Shown here piece by piece: positions 1 through 12,120 of a DNA stretch of 64,000 nucleotides; position 1 is the stretch's first letter, and every line of letters begins with the position of its first letter. Source of the stretch: Erodium maritimum (lineage: Eukaryota > Streptophyta > Magnoliopsida > Geraniales > Geraniaceae); NCBI GenBank assembly GCA_963921825.1, contig OY997592.1, positions 57,432,336 to 57,496,335 of the forward strand, given 5' to 3'. The position numbers and the translations under genes were made by a program. The notes beneath the pieces are model-generated. The model did no database searches and was not told the origin of the DNA. It was given only the letters and a program-made list of their open reading frames with translations.

Positions 1-2064
1 TGCCCGTCTGAAGTGAGGATTTACAACCCACAAGAAAAGAAGCTGGATCCTAGGACCCTTAGCGGTTATTTTGTTGGATATGCAGAACGATCCAAGGGAT
101 ACAGATTTTATTGTCCATCTCATAGCACCAGGATTGTGGAATCAAGAAATGCGAAGTTTCTTGAGAATGATTTGATCAGTGGGAGGAATCGGTTGCAAAG
201 CTCAAACTCTGAAACTATTATTGAGCAACCTCCTACATCAATCGATCAAATCGTTGTAGTTAGAAATCAACCTCAAATTGAGATTGAAGAACTTCCACAT
301 GTTGATAATGATCCAGTAGATCAAGTTGTTCAAGACGAACCTTTGGTCAATGAACAACCAGTTGGTCAACCTGATTCTCAGGAAAATGTTGATCCAATAT
401 TAAGAAGATCTACTAGAATGAGGAAATCAGCAATCCCTGGGGATTACCATGTGTATCTACAAGAATCGGACTTCAATGTCGGAGCCGAAAATGACCCTGA
501 GACCTTCTCACAAGCTATGAGTTGTAACGAGTCAAATTTATGGTATGATGCTATGAATGATGAAATGAATTCAATGGCATCAAATAAATTTTGGGATCTT
601 GTTGAGTAACCTAAAGGGGCGAAAGCCATCGGGAGTAAATGGGTCTTTAAGACCAAGAGAGACTCATCAGGTAACATCGAAAGATATAAGGCCCGACTTG
701 TTGCCAAAGGGTTCAACCAAAAGGAAGGAATCGATTACAAGGAAACTTTTTCCCCTGTATCAAAGAAAGATTCGCTTCGCGTCATCATCGCATTAGTTGC
801 ACATTTTGACTTGGAATTACAACAGATGGATGTAAAAACGGCCTTTCTAAACGGAGAACTAGAGGAGGAGGTGTTCATGAAACAACCTGAAGGATTCCCT
901 TCTAGTAGTGGTGATCACTTGGTTTGCAAGCTTAAAAGATCAATATACGGTTTGAAACAAGCCCCACGTCAATGGTATTTGAAGTTCCATAATGTTATTT
1001 CTTCATTCGGTTTCGAAGAAAACATTATGGATAGTTGTATATACCAGAAGGTTAGTGGGAGCAAGACTTGTTTCTTGATTTTATACGTTGATGACATCTT
1101 ACTTGCAAGTAACAATAGGGATATGGTCTATGAGGTGAAACAATTTCTTTCCCGAAACTTTGATATGAAAGATCTAGGCGATGCATCTTATGTCATTGGG
1201 ATAAAGATACATCGTGATAGATCGCTAGGCACTCTGGGTATGTCTCAAGAGACATACATTAACAAAGTCTTGGAAAGATTTCGGATGAAAGATTGTACAC
1301 CTAATGTAGCTCCCATTGTGAAGGGTGACAAGTTTTGCTTGGACCAATGCCCGAAAAATGACATGGAACGAAAACAAATGAGAAACATTCCCTATGCTTC
1401 AGCTGTTGGAAGCTTGATGTATGCACAGGTCTGTACCAGACCTGATATTGCATTCATTGTTGGAATGTTGGGAAGATATCAAAGTAATCCGGGCATTGAG
1501 CACTGGAAAGCTGCAAAGAAGGTATTGCGATACCTAAAGGGGACTCGAGATTACATGATGGTATACAGGCGAACGGACAATTTGGAAGTAATCGGCTATT
1601 GCGATTCAGACTTCGCTGGTTGTGTTGATTCACGGAAATCAACTTCTGGTTACATTTTTATGTTGGCCGGTGGAGCTGTGTCATGGAGAAGTGCCAAACA
1701 GTCCTTGATTGCTACTTCTACCATGGAAGCCGAGTTCGTGTCCTGCTTCGAGGCTACTTCTCATGGTGTATGGCTTAAGAGTTTCATTTCTGAGCTTAGG
1801 ATCATGGATTCTATCAGCAGACCCCTGAAGCTGTATTGTGACAATTCAGCTGTTGTCTTCATGGCTAAGAACAACAAAACTGGAAGTCGAAGTAAACATA
1901 TCGACATAAAGTACTTGGCCGTAAGAGAGCATGTGAAAGACAAAGTGGTTGTCATTGAGCATATCAGTACGGACTCAATGATAGCAGATCCTCTAACTAA
2001 AGGCATGCCACCAAGAAAATTTGAGGATCATGTTAAGAGTATGAGACTTGGTTTTCATATGTAA
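1..2064 (+). pseudogene. Ty1/copia polyprotein, 3' part (integrase C-end, reverse transcriptase, RNase H), one nonsense codon
   Basis: The window opens inside a copia pol gene. In a single frame from base 1 the order is: integrase C-terminal region (GYFVGYAERSKGYRFY, about residues 21-40), an acidic linker, the reverse-transcriptase start (WDLVE, then a stop TAA at 607-609, then KGAKAIGSKWVFK), RT motifs ARLVAKGF and MDVKTAFLNGE, the catalytic YVDD at 1084-1095, and RNase H with DSDFAG, STMEAEF and SKHIDIKYLAVREH, ending at the TAA at 2062-2064. The only lesion I see is that one stop codon, where copies of this family normally have a leucine (TTG to TAA is my inference). The rest looks functional, so this is a recently dead element. 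Its 5' half lies outside the window. Family assignment is certain; the clade is not determined. Confidence 0.93.
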
Positions 2065-2351
2065 ACTTTTCGTTATTAGAACGATGTTTGTCTTTTGAAA
2101 CTCTTGTTACAATGATTTATTATTATTTATAAATGTGTACACATTCAGTATATGATTACATTGGTCAATCATGAAAATCATCAATTAAGTTTGGACCAAG
2201 AATAAACATCAGGTTTATTCATTAAGTTTAAGGAACGAATGTATTGTAATACATGGGAGGTACTACTTGTTTTTTAATTAAAAAGGACATACCGCCATGA
2301 TTCATGCATTTGGGTTTCTTAGTATGTTTGGAATTGAGACATGAACATTGA

Positions 2352-2600
2352 TCAAGTGGGAGAATGTTAGATTAATTCTCAAATGATATCATAAGGTTTT
2401 GTGATCAATGTATATTGGTCCAATGGCCAAAATATGTGATATTTCAGAAATAGTTTTTTCTCTCTCACACCTATTGATGGATAGTTGTGATGGTTGAGAT
2501 AATTGCTATTTAAGTCTTATGTTGGTCCCCAAGTCCACACGTAATCTGATTTTACTCATACACCATCTAGAGAGACAGATAAATAGTGGGAGGACTTGGA
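2352..2600 (+). mobile_element. Copia polypurine tract and start of its 3' LTR (right end unclear)
   Basis: A polypurine tract (caagtgggagaa) sits at about 2353-2364, 290 bp after the pol stop. It is followed at 2365 by TGTTAGATTAATTC, the usual TG start of a copia LTR. Signals resembling an LTR promoter and leader follow (tctctctcacacc; tgctatttaagtc). I cannot find a clean CA end with a TSD, so the right border near 2600 is an estimate. The 5' LTR is outside the window. Confidence 0.6.
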
Positions 2601-3031
2601 AGATCAAGACTTTGGATCTTCAAAAGCACATGCAGCGCCTAAATCATACTCCTGGATTACGAATTGCGATATTTTTATTCGCGGTTCACTAGTCGTGCAG
2701 TGCGGCGTGCATGATTCACGAATCACAATATCGCGAGCCGCGCAGCGAACCCCGACTCACAATTGTGAGTCGCTGGTTCGCGGTTGGCCAATCACAGGCC
2801 GCCATGTGTCCTAATGAGAGAAAAGAATTTCGGACTTTTGGCAACTGTCCGAATGTAACGATTTTTTTTCTTTTTTAATTAAATCAAATACAAATTTAAT
2901 ACAAAAAAATATTTTTATCCACCTATTTAAATACCCTTTCCCTCATTCATCAAACCACCAACACTTCTATCCAATTTCTATCTTCTTTTCTTATCTTAAT
3001 CCCAAAATTTTCACCCATATTTCGATCTAAA

Positions 3032-4095
3032 ATGTTTGATGATGAGTCTCGAATGAGGGAGGAGTTGGAAGCCTAAGTTCAAGCAATGACACATATCAAC
3101 GCATGGAGGGAAATGATCGAACAAGGTGGACCTTTCCGACGTATGATTAACAGAGGTCGTGTCGAAGCACACAACCGACTAATGCAGGAATATTTCGTCG
3201 AGGAGCTAACCTATGGGCCCGATATGTTTAGGAGTCGATTCCGTATGTACCGGTCACTCTTTCAACTGGTGATGGAAAAGGTAGAAAAGCATGAAGATTA
3301 TTTCGTTCAGAATTGGGACGTTGTAAGACACATGAGGTTATCAGCTCATCATCAATGGACCGCCGCGATACGAATGCTAGCGTATTAGTGCTCGGCCGAT
3401 TCATTGGATGAATCCCTACGTATGGGGCTAAGTACCATAATCGAATGTACCAAACATTTTTGTAAGGCTATTAATGAGATTTTTATGGAGGAATACGAGC
3501 GTAAACAAACAATAGAAGACATGACCCGATTACTCGAATCGAGGTAGAATCGAGGGTTCCCATGTATGATTGGTAGTCTTGGTTGTATGCATTGGAGTGG
3601 AAGAATTGCTCAGCCGTACTACAAGGCTCCCATGGCCAGGGTGGCCACCATAGGGATCCAACTATTATGCGGGAAACTGTAGTGACCCGTGATTTGTAAT
3701 CTTGGCATTCTTTTTTCGGCATGACAGGCTCGAACAACGACATCAACATCCTCAACGCGGACTATTTATTCTAGGACGTTTTTCATGACCGGGACTTAGC
3801 CATGGAGTACGAGGTCAACGGGCATCATTATGACCGACCTTATTATTTGGTTGATGGCATTTACTCATCACGGAGTCGGTTCGTGAAGTCGATTCGCCAT
3901 CCCCATACTCGCAAAGAGAAATTGTTTGCTAAAAGTCAAGAAGGTTGTCAAAAAAATATTGAACATGATTTTTTGGGTCTTCCAATTACGATGGCACATA
4001 ATTTCTCGGCCCGCTCGTTTTTGGAACAAGACGACTTTGGCTGATATCATGCACACTTGTATCATTCTACACAACATGATTGTAGAGGATGAACG
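3032..4095 (+). pseudogene. PIF/Harbinger-type transposase pseudogene, first part
   Basis: From an ATG at 3032 the conceptual protein runs MFDDESRMREELEA-stop, then reads on from 3086 with RGRVEAHNRL, DMFRSRFRMYRSLF and LSAHHQWTAAIRMLAY. These are hallmarks of plant Harbinger (HARBI1-like) nucleases. After a stop near 3386, degraded blocks follow: the CMHWSG region, YYLVDGIY and the C-terminal IILHNMIVEDER at 4062-4094. The family's catalytic DDE acidic residues fall in these degraded stretches. Several stops and frameshifts (3386, 3544, 3680, 3769) make it non-functional. A TATA-like stretch (tatttaaata, about 2924) precedes the ATG. The gene is split at 4095 by a solo LTR and resumes at 6743. 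The terminal inverted repeats of the transposon were not identified. Confidence 0.85.
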
Positions 4096-6737
4096 TGTCA
4101 CGCCCCAAATCCGGTTTTGACCGGACTCGAGACGCGAACTTAAAACAATAAATGATAAAGTAATTTAAATAAGAAAGAGGGCCTCAATATCAATTTAAAA
4201 CTTCGAACATCCACACGAGTCAACAGCTCGGTAAAAAAAATAATAAACGGGCCAAAACAGTAACAAAAATTGTACGTCTCTAGACACTAGCAAAGACCCT
4301 CGTCAGTTCCCGAACTTCGAGAATCCTGCTAATACTGATCCCGTTCAACACCTGAAACACAACAAGGTAAGGGGTGAGCTTTCGCTCAGTAGGAAAAATA
4401 GTTAAGTTTATGAACCTCAGTTCAATACCACGAGTAACCGTCTAATTAGGGCATACTAGTACAACACTACTAACTGTCAACCTGGGTCTCATAACCACAC
4501 TTACACCACTACTTCCATACAGTGAAACATTAATTAAACAGCAAAAGTATAACACATAAAAGAAACCAGCACACGTCCCGTACTGTAGTCCCCGAACTCC
4601 GCCGGCTGTACACAGCCCGACTCCATCATATCATACCGGAACACACAGCGTCGGCCTATATATATCTTCCCGAAAACATCCCCGTAGGACACATATCATC
4701 GGGGATCGCGGAAACATTCCGAAGGGACACATATCATCGGGGTAGAAACATGACACCTAGTGCCAAACACGACCCGTAGGCCCAATACGACCCGTAGGCC
4801 CAATACGACCCGTAGGCCCAACACGACCCTTAGGCCTAATACGACCCGTAGGCCCAATACAACCTGTAGGCCCAATATGACTCGTAGGCCCAACAAAACC
4901 GTTGGCCTAGATGTCCTACACCGGCATACCCCCTCGATGTAGACATCGTACCGGAATAACACACCGGAGGACCGCGCATACGTGGGACCACACCGTCGGC
5001 CTAGGTACTATCCTACACCAGCACACCCCATCGGCGTAGGTACCATACCGGAATACAAATCCTCTTGGAACACACATCAAGATAATATCACGCATCGTAA
5101 TGCCACTTATCAAACACGGCTCACCAAGCCCAACAATGTTACCACAATTACACGTCACGTCGGTCTATCACTCACCCGACCATAACACAACCAAAGGTTC
5201 ACATTATATCACGCACGGAACACTTGCCCACACATAGTCACAATATGCTACACCGAGTATAATCTTATTTAGACTCTTAAACATCGGCTACAGCAAGCAT
5301 CATGCATATCAAACAACACGAAATCCTAAGGCTAGACATGGCCATTCTTCCAGCACGACAATTTCCCAAGATATTGAAAGCGAGTAAGCTAGTAAACCAC
5401 ATCCTACATGCACACTAAGACTCGTCCGGTTATTATATAATATAAAGCGACTTATTCTGGTGAATCACATCCTGTAAGCTAACTAGGACCTTTCCAGTTT
5501 TATTATTACCTAGCATGCATACTAGTAACTTTCCGTAATTAAACCGGTATTCGCTATGTTCCCTAACTCAAGATGAACACAACAGCTACGTCTCCTAGCT
5601 GCTGACGTCCGGGCCTACCTCCGGTCTTCTCGGACGAAGTCACAATCTGATTTTAACATGTAAAAGTCACAATCAGTCCCGGTACAGTCCGAATCAGTCC
5701 TCTAATTTTATAAATTAAGTCCAATGAATTTTTCCTCTTTAAATCCTTTAATCTAAAATAATTAAATTAATTAAAAAATTAAATAATCTATCCTAACCCG
5801 TATCCGACCCGGTCCAAAACCTAGACCCGACCGGACCCAGAACCGACCTGGACCCTGCCTCAAACCCGACTCAGACCCGGTCTGGAGACCTGGGCCTTGC
5901 CTGACCCAATGGCCCGTCTTGCCCAAGGCCTGTCCTGGCCCAAGGCCCGTCTGGCCCAAGGCCCATGTCGTGGTCCTGTCTCTGTCTGAGCTGGAGACGA
6001 AGGAGGACGACGGTAGGGTTCCAGCTAGTTCCTAACGGCGGTGACGACGCCAAGAGAATCCGTAGAACGCCCGGCGATGCTCGGGATTGACGGCGGAGCT
6101 CGGGCCGGATCTAGACGAGGACGGTGGTCGCTGGCGCGGCGCCAAAGACCCCCTCCGTCTCAGATCTGCCGAGAGCGAGCTCTCTCCGGCGTCGTTCCGT
6201 CTGACTCGCCCAAAACGAGCTCGAGAAGATGGGTTTTCAGGTGAGGCGAGGTCGGGGAAGAAGAAGAACGGGGCTATGGAGGCACGGACCAGTCCGAGAA
6301 CTCCGGCGGCGTGGTTCGTGCTCTGTCACGGCGTGGCGACGGTGTCTCGGGGTCAGTCTCGTGCCGGCGCGGTGCGATTCGAGGCAGGGAGAGAAAGGGA
6401 CGGAGACTGAGAAGTCGGCGGTGGTTGCGAGAGCGAAGGAGAGAGATCGAGCGAGAGAGAAAGAGGAGATGGAACGCCTCAGGACGCGTGCGCGGCTGAG
6501 GAAGAAGAAGGTGAAAGGGTAGCGTTTAGGGTTGGGCTGCACTTGGGCTTGGGCCCGTGCGCGCAGTACGGACTTTGCCCAAGTCAGCCTGGCCCAATTA
6601 CTTCTTTTTTCCCTTTTTTTTGTTTTTCTTTTCTTTTTCTTTTGCAATTGTTCCCAATTTTCAATCCGTTTTCCAACCACGACGTTACCATCGAACAATT
6701 TAAATCTTAATGCTTTTTAACCGGGGCGGTCTTTATA
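4096..6737 (-). mobile_element. Solo LTR, copy 1 (gypsy-like), inserted in the Harbinger gene
   Basis: A 2642 bp unit starts at 4096 with TGTCACGCCCCAAATCCGG and ends at 6737 with ccggggcggtctttata. It is flanked by a perfect 5 bp TSD, gaacg, at 4091-4095 and 6738-6742. It is the same family, reversed, as the units at 12906-15861 and 28162-30742, whose ends read TG...GACCGCC and GGGGCGTGACA. No gag or pol is present. A 5 bp TSD with TG..CA ends is what a solo LTR leaves after recombination between two LTRs. The ends resemble long-LTR Ty3/gypsy elements (possibly the Tekay/Del group), but that is inference. The GC-rich open frames inside (5.9-6.7 kb) are non-coding. Confidence 0.82.
4768..4893. 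repeat. 18 bp minisatellite, about 7 units, inside solo LTR copy 1
   Basis: The unit cacgacccgtaggcccaa repeats head to tail about seven times with one or two changes per unit. It translates on the minus strand as repeated LGLRVV and on the plus strand as repeated RPNTTR, both artefacts. The array is not seen at the same position in the other two LTR copies. Confidence 0.9.
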
Positions 6738-6966
6738 GAACGCGACTGGGGCGAAGCAGGAACTGTATTACGAGCCACCTCCAGAAATACCAGATTCGAC
6801 ACCACCTGCACGATTGCACAAAGGAGGGCCCTTGGCCTACTAACAACGCTTGGACTATCGACTTAGTGTCACAAATGATCTAACACACTGGAAACTCCAC
6901 GATGACCTTGTTAAGCACATTTGAGGTTGGTTTGGAGCGGCTTATCATGACTCAGACGACAAGTGA
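6738..6966 (+). pseudogene. PIF/Harbinger transposase pseudogene, C-terminal part
   Basis: After the right TSD the transposase frame resumes: DERDWGEAG directly across the insertion point, then after a frameshift YYEPPPEIPDSTP, QRLDYRLSVTND and the terminal motif LHDDLVKHI-stop-GWFG, ending at a TGA at 6964-6966. Plant Harbinger proteins typically end in a block like DLVEHIW followed by G and F residues, so this is the real C-terminus with the tryptophan mutated to a stop. The join to 4095 shows that the LTR inserted into an existing transposase gene. Confidence 0.8.
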
Positions 6967-8666
6967 GATGATTCCTTTATGTATCAATTGTCTTGTCAAA
7001 TGTATTATTCGGGGAATAATGAAATTTTCCAGTTTAATTATTTATTTTATTTTAATATTTTTTATTAATTATTTTTTAATTTCAGTCAATTTATTAGTTT
7101 ATTAATTAATTTTATCGTTTTATTTCAATTTATATTTGTATTTATTGTTTTGTATCAAAATTAAAGTAATTCAACAAAAAAATAATTAATTATCCAGTCA
7201 GCATCCACTCAGCATCTTCGCAAATCATGATTCTCATACATTATCTTCACACTTTGGAACACAACTCAATTTAAGGGCGCGCATCACAATTCATCCCAGT
7301 CACCACATGATTATCAAAATATGATCTTCATATGTGATCATTTCCACTATATATGTTGTCACATAAGTAAGAGCATAATTGTAATAACATGGTGCCATGT
7401 AGAAAAATGTCCTTTTTTCTTAACCAACTCATTAATTTAATCATTCCTTCTTCGGTTTAACCCCAATTAGTTTCAAACTTGCACCAATATTTTTATTTTT
7501 CCAAGAGATTTCAATGAAGATTAGCGAATATATTTTGAAGCACGAAAAAAATTATATCGGGGTGGTAAACTATTGTTGAGTATTGATAAATCTTCACTAA
7601 TAAATGTTTCATATCAGGATGATAAAACTAGTGTTCGGTGTTAATAAAACTAGTGTTTGGTGTTGATAAAAAACATATGTTGGGGGTGATGAAACATTTG
7701 TGCTAAAGTGAAAAAAATAAACAAGCGAGAAGGTGATAAAACACATGTAATGTGGTGATAAACCTAGTATTTAGTGTTGATAAAACTAGTGTTCAATGTT
7801 GATAAAACACATGTGATGAGGTGATATAAAAGCAAGTGATGAGGTGATAAAAATCTTTTTCAATTTTGGTAAAATGAGGTAATAAAGCTAGTGTTCCGCG
7901 TTGATACAACTAGTGTTCAATGTTGATAAAACAAGTATTCAGTTGATAAAAAATCACCTAGATATGATTTTTTTTTAAATCAACCCCGAAATAATTTTTT
8001 TGTTCTTCAAAATATATTAATGACTGATCTTGATAGAAAGACCTTGGAAAAATAAAAATATTGGCGCAAGTTTGAAGCCAATCAGAGTTCAAACGAAGCG
8101 GGAAAAATTAAATTTGTTAATTGGTAAAAAAAATATGACAGTTTTACTTAAAAGCCCCTACAACTTACCAAAAAAATATTGTGTTTTTGCAGTTAACAAC
8201 TCAATTGCATCATATCCATCCATATATGAAACAGATGATTTGGATGGGTTCTCACAGTTTTTAGGTTAAAGATGAGTTTCTATTTGATTTCTTCTCTAGG
8301 TAATAATAATTCTTGTCCTCAATTAACTAGTTTGTTTTAATTAAACTATAATTAAACTCAATGGGAAAACAAATATAATCCTATATACATGTATAACTAG
8401 CTCGAACGAAAACTGAAATTTCGAAAAATATGAATCTCCATCATTCGGACTGTGCAATAAAAAATGTATTTAAAATATTCTTTGGTCGAATTTGAAATCT
8501 TTCATATGAAAATTTGAGTTTTGACCCATGTTTTAAATACATTAATCTCCAAGACTAAAGATTACAAAATGTAACTACTTTTCATTATTGGAAGTAATTG
8601 GTACTAAGCTTAATAATTATTACCGAGTAATATATAACCGAAAGTTATGCATGGGAGTCTTGTATA
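6967..8666. other. Intergenic, no gene seen; AT-rich with a decayed tandem array
   Basis: No credible coding region. The stretch just after the Harbinger gene is extremely AT-rich (7040-7190). A reading frame at 8030-8269 has no recognisable motif and is probably chance. Confidence 0.6.
7560..7960 (+). repeat. Degenerate tandem array of a GTGTTN...GTTGATAAAAC unit
   Basis: Words such as actagtgttcggtgttgat, aaaacacatgtgatgagg and gttgataaaac recur about every 25-45 bp, roughly 12 times, with indels. It looks like an old minisatellite. No coding potential. Confidence 0.6.
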
Positions 8667-8671
8667 ACTAT

Positions 8672-8889
8672 TAGGGAAAACTATCAATAACTACTCAAAA
8701 CCATGCTCATTTAACTGATGTTTATCCTGAAGTTTAAAGTTAACTGATGCATACCTTGAAGTTACGACTTGTAACTAAAAACCCCTTCTATCAGCTAAAA
8801 TGACGAAAATACCCTTAGTGATTTTTTAAATATTTTTTTTAAATATAAATGAAGTGATTTTTTAAATAAAAATGAATTCATTTAATAAG

Positions 8890-8922
<33 letters not shown>

Positions 8923-9115
8923 CAAAAGTAATTTTAATTAATTATTTAACACAATTATTGAAGTGTAGTTGAGGGTATTTTCGTCATTTTAGCTGACGGA
9001 GGGGTTTTGAGTTACATTTTCGAAATTTAAGGGTATGCATCAGTTAACTTCAAACTTCATGGTAAACATCAACTAAATGGGCATGGTTTTGGGTAGGTAT
9101 TGATAGTTTTCCCTA
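8672..9115. mobile_element. MITE with inverted arms of about 150 bp, 5 bp TSD
   Basis: The left end TAGGGAAAACTATCAATAAC and the right end GATAGTTTTCCCTA are inverted copies. The homology extends inward through catgctcatttaactgatg, the cagttaacttcaaacttca pair and aaaatgacgaaaataccct, leaving an AT-rich centre. Flanks show actat at 8667-8671 and 9116-9120. There is no coding capacity. The long arms suggest a foldback or Mutator-like MITE, but the 5 bp TSD is not diagnostic of a superfamily. Confidence 0.8.
8893..8921. repeat. (TA)n microsatellite in the centre of the MITE
   Basis: About 14 uninterrupted TA dinucleotides lie in the AT-rich loop between the two MITE arms. Confidence 0.95.
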
Positions 9116-9131
9116 ACTATTATAAGGTTTG

Positions 9132-9379
9132 TGTTGTAAATTATGCAAAAGCAATAAGTAAACATAGAATTGAACCGTAAACTTTGAAACGATAGCAAGC
9201 GTAAAAGAGAAGAGCTGAAACTTTCTTTATCAGATTCATTGCATTTTTACATAGAAGGGGGTTGTATTTATAGTAGAAGAGGAGGACATAATCCATGAGA
9301 CATGCCGCATAAATTACTCTTGAAATGATATATGGTCCCTCATTATTTACGATGGTGGGTGGCCACCATATTTACAACA
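9132..9379 (-). repeat. 3' LTR (left) of the reverse copia element
   Basis: 248 bp with TG...CA ends. It shares long stretches with 19205-19446, including gaggaggacataatccat and gacatgccgcataaatta. Many point differences suggest an old insertion. Confidence 0.88.
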
Positions 9380-9544
9380 TTTTCCCTTGGACACACCCTT
9401 CATAAAATAAGATAACGTAGGATGTGCTTTAAACTGCCTCGTTAAAAGCCTTTTCAGGAAAACACTGTGGGACAAAACCTGAACAAGGAAAAAAAAAGTG
9501 TAATGCACAATTCTCGTCCCCTCGATCTTGCTCCCTCTTGAAAT

Positions 9545-11632
9545 CTAGCAGGGTTACTTTGGTTGCTTACTAAGTCAACGCATGCCGATTCTGTATACTA
9601 GCTTCTCAAAAGTGGATGTCGGTAAAGCTTTGGTGAATAAGTCAGCCAGATTTTCACTAGATCGAACCTGCTTCACATTTATCTCATTATTTTTGGTAGT
9701 TCATGAGTATAAAAGAATTTTGGAGAGATGTGTTTGATTCTATCCTCTTTGATTTATTCTCCTCTGATATGAGCAATACAACCTGCATTATCCTCGTATA
9801 TTGTGTAAGGGGAATTTTGTAGGGGAATGTCGATTGAGCTCCGTATACGGTGAATAAATGATCTGAGGCACACATATTCTTGGTTAGCTTCATGTAATAC
9901 AATAATTTATGAATGATTGGAAGACGTCGCAACCAAAGTCTGCTTCGTTGATCCCTAGGAAATGGTCGTCTCATTGTACATAAATACATATCTTGTCTAG
10001 GAGCGAGCTTTATGGGGACCCAATAAATATCCTACATCTGCATATCCAACAAGGTCAACGCTCCTTCTGGACTTAGAATATAAAAGTCCCAAAATCTTCA
10101 GTTCCATTCAAATAACGAAGTATGTACTTGATACCATCCAATGTCATTGAGTGGGTTCTGAACTAAACCTGGCAAGTACATTTACTACGGGCTATATCAG
10201 GTCGCATTTTTCCAAATATAACAAATCTCCAATAACATTTAGATATGGTACTTCAGGACCAATTGTAAGTTCATCTTCTTCTTTGGAATATAATGGATCC
10301 CTCTTTGGATATAGAGATCAGACGAGCATTAAAGTACTGAGTGGATGAGCTTTATCCATGCTAAAGCTTTTCAAGAGATTTTCAACATATTCAGATTGAT
10401 GGATCAAAATGCCATCAACTAGATGCTCGAGCTGTAAGCCGAGACAATGTATAGTTTTCCCCAAATCTTTCATTTAAAATTCACTTTTCTGGTAGTCTGT
10501 AACTTTAACGATCTGCCTCGGAGTCCCAATCAGATTTATATCGTCGACATACACTGCTATAATAAAAAATCCAGGGTTTGTTTTCTTAAAAAACACACAT
10601 GGACATAAAATATCGTTCTTATAGTCCTCTCTGGTTAGGTACTCGTTAAGACGTTTGTACCACATTCTACCAGATTGCTTTAGTCCATACAAACACTTCA
10701 ATAAATTTATTGAACACAGACATCTAAGGATATCGATCATTGCTTCAGGAAATCTCAACCTATCGGGGAGTTTTATATAGATGTCGGTGTCTAAAGTATC
10801 GTATAGGTAAGCGGTGACAACATCCATCATGCACATATCAAGTCCTTCACAAGGTCATAGAGTGATCAAATATCTGAAAGTGATCATATCCATCATTGTG
10901 GAATATGTCTCATTCAAATCGACCCTCTGTCGTTGAGAGTACCCTTGGGCCACAAGTCTAGCTTTATATCGTGCGAATTCACTTTTCTCATTTCGTTTCC
11001 TTGTAAACACTCACTTGTAACCAACAAGTGTAACATTCTCTAGTGTTTTTGAAACGGGCCCAAATATTTGGCGTTTCTCCAATGAAGACAATTCTCCTTG
11101 AACTGCTTCTTCCCACATAGGCCATTCATCTCTATGAAGACATTCGTCAATGCTTCGGGGCTCCAAATCAAACTCATTCATTACCTCATTAGCCACCGCG
11201 AACGCAAAGACTTCATCAACAATAGTTGATTGAGGATACCGGGTTTCTTTTATGCGTGACTAATTCATATGAATTTCCTCATTTCTTTTATCGTGTAGCT
11301 TACCAAGAGTATTAGAGTCTTCCGACATTTCCTAAATGATTGGTTCTTCTAGAACCACCTCTAGTAGTTCCCCTGGAACTACCTCTGGTAATGAGGCTTT
11401 CTCATCCTCTCTATTCGTTTGAAATTTTTGCTTCCAGGGAACAATGTCCTTTTATCCAACTGGTCTTCCACGCTTTAGGCGTGTACTAGAGGAATCAATA
11501 TCTGCCTTCGCAGTATCACCAGTGATCTTAATTTTAGCTGGTACATTGATAACATCTATATAAGATTATTTCATATTTGATGTGTCTACAAATGCTTCAG
11601 GTATTTGATTTGCAATATTCTACAAATGAAGT
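9545..11632 (-). pseudogene. Copia reverse transcriptase and RNase H, decayed (reverse element, 3' part)
   Basis: Minus-strand reading: the linker and RT start EPRSIDECLHRDEWPMWEEA (about 11140-11180), VTLVGYK, MDVVTAYLYDTLDTDIYIKL, YGLKQSGRMWYKRLNEYL and the active site AVYVDDINLIG at about 10535-10565, followed by RNase H pieces (LHEAN, YEDNAGCIA, KHISPKFFYTHEL, SPKLYRHP) down to about 9545. Multiple frameshifts and stops break it between about 9550 and 10470. The YVDD box itself survives. The frame is interrupted at 11632 by the CACTA element and continues upstream as the integrase block at 16255. Confidence 0.85.
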
Positions 11633-11644
11633 CACTACTGCAGA

Positions 11645-12120
11645 AATCCACTTGGCTGACGGATAAAATGGATCCGTCACTAAAGTTTTGGCACTCTAGC
11701 CACGGATACATACATCCGTCAGCCAAGTTAAACAACTTAGGTCACGGATCCTGCATCCGTCAGCCAAGTGACACACCTAGCCGACAGATACAATATCCGT
11801 AGATAAGGTCACTCATATCCGTCAGCCAAGTGAGAAAACCTTAACCACGCATGTTGTATCCGTCAACCAAGTGACAAAACTTTGGCCACGGATGTCGCAT
11901 CTGTCAGCCAAGTTGCCACTTGGCTGACGGATAATATTTCCGTGGATAAGGTCACTCGTATCCGTCAGCCAAGTGAGATAACTATAGCCACGCATACTGC
12001 ATCCGTCAGCCAAGTGAGCAAACTTTAGCCACGCATGTTGCATCCGTCAGCCAAGTGAGCAAACTTGGGCAATGGATCTACATCCGTCACCCAAGTCTTA
12101 TACATCCGTTGCCCAAGAGT
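11645..12120. repeat. CACTA-1 left subterminal repeats
   Basis: The word ATCCGTCAGCCAAGT and its inverse CTTGGCTGACGGAT occur more than ten times at 20-45 bp spacing, often paired with a ggccacgcat/ggccacggat half. In CACTA elements such arrays bind the transposase accessory protein (family knowledge). Arrays in both orientations can form imperfect hairpins. Confidence 0.88.

Noticed and set aside
4768..4893. Regular short repeats that could suggest a CRISPR-like array
   Set aside because: Units are head to tail without spacers, in a plant transposon; it is a minisatellite.
6041..6720. Several overlapping GC-rich frames of 60-150 codons
   Set aside because: Overlapping on both strands inside the solo LTR, Arg/Pro/Ser-rich, no motifs; base-composition artefacts.
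11645..12120. Regularly spaced ATCCGTCAGCCAAGT words, considered as an operator array or CRISPR
   Set aside because: They lie just inside CACTA termini and occur in both orientations; they are subterminal repeats of the transposon.
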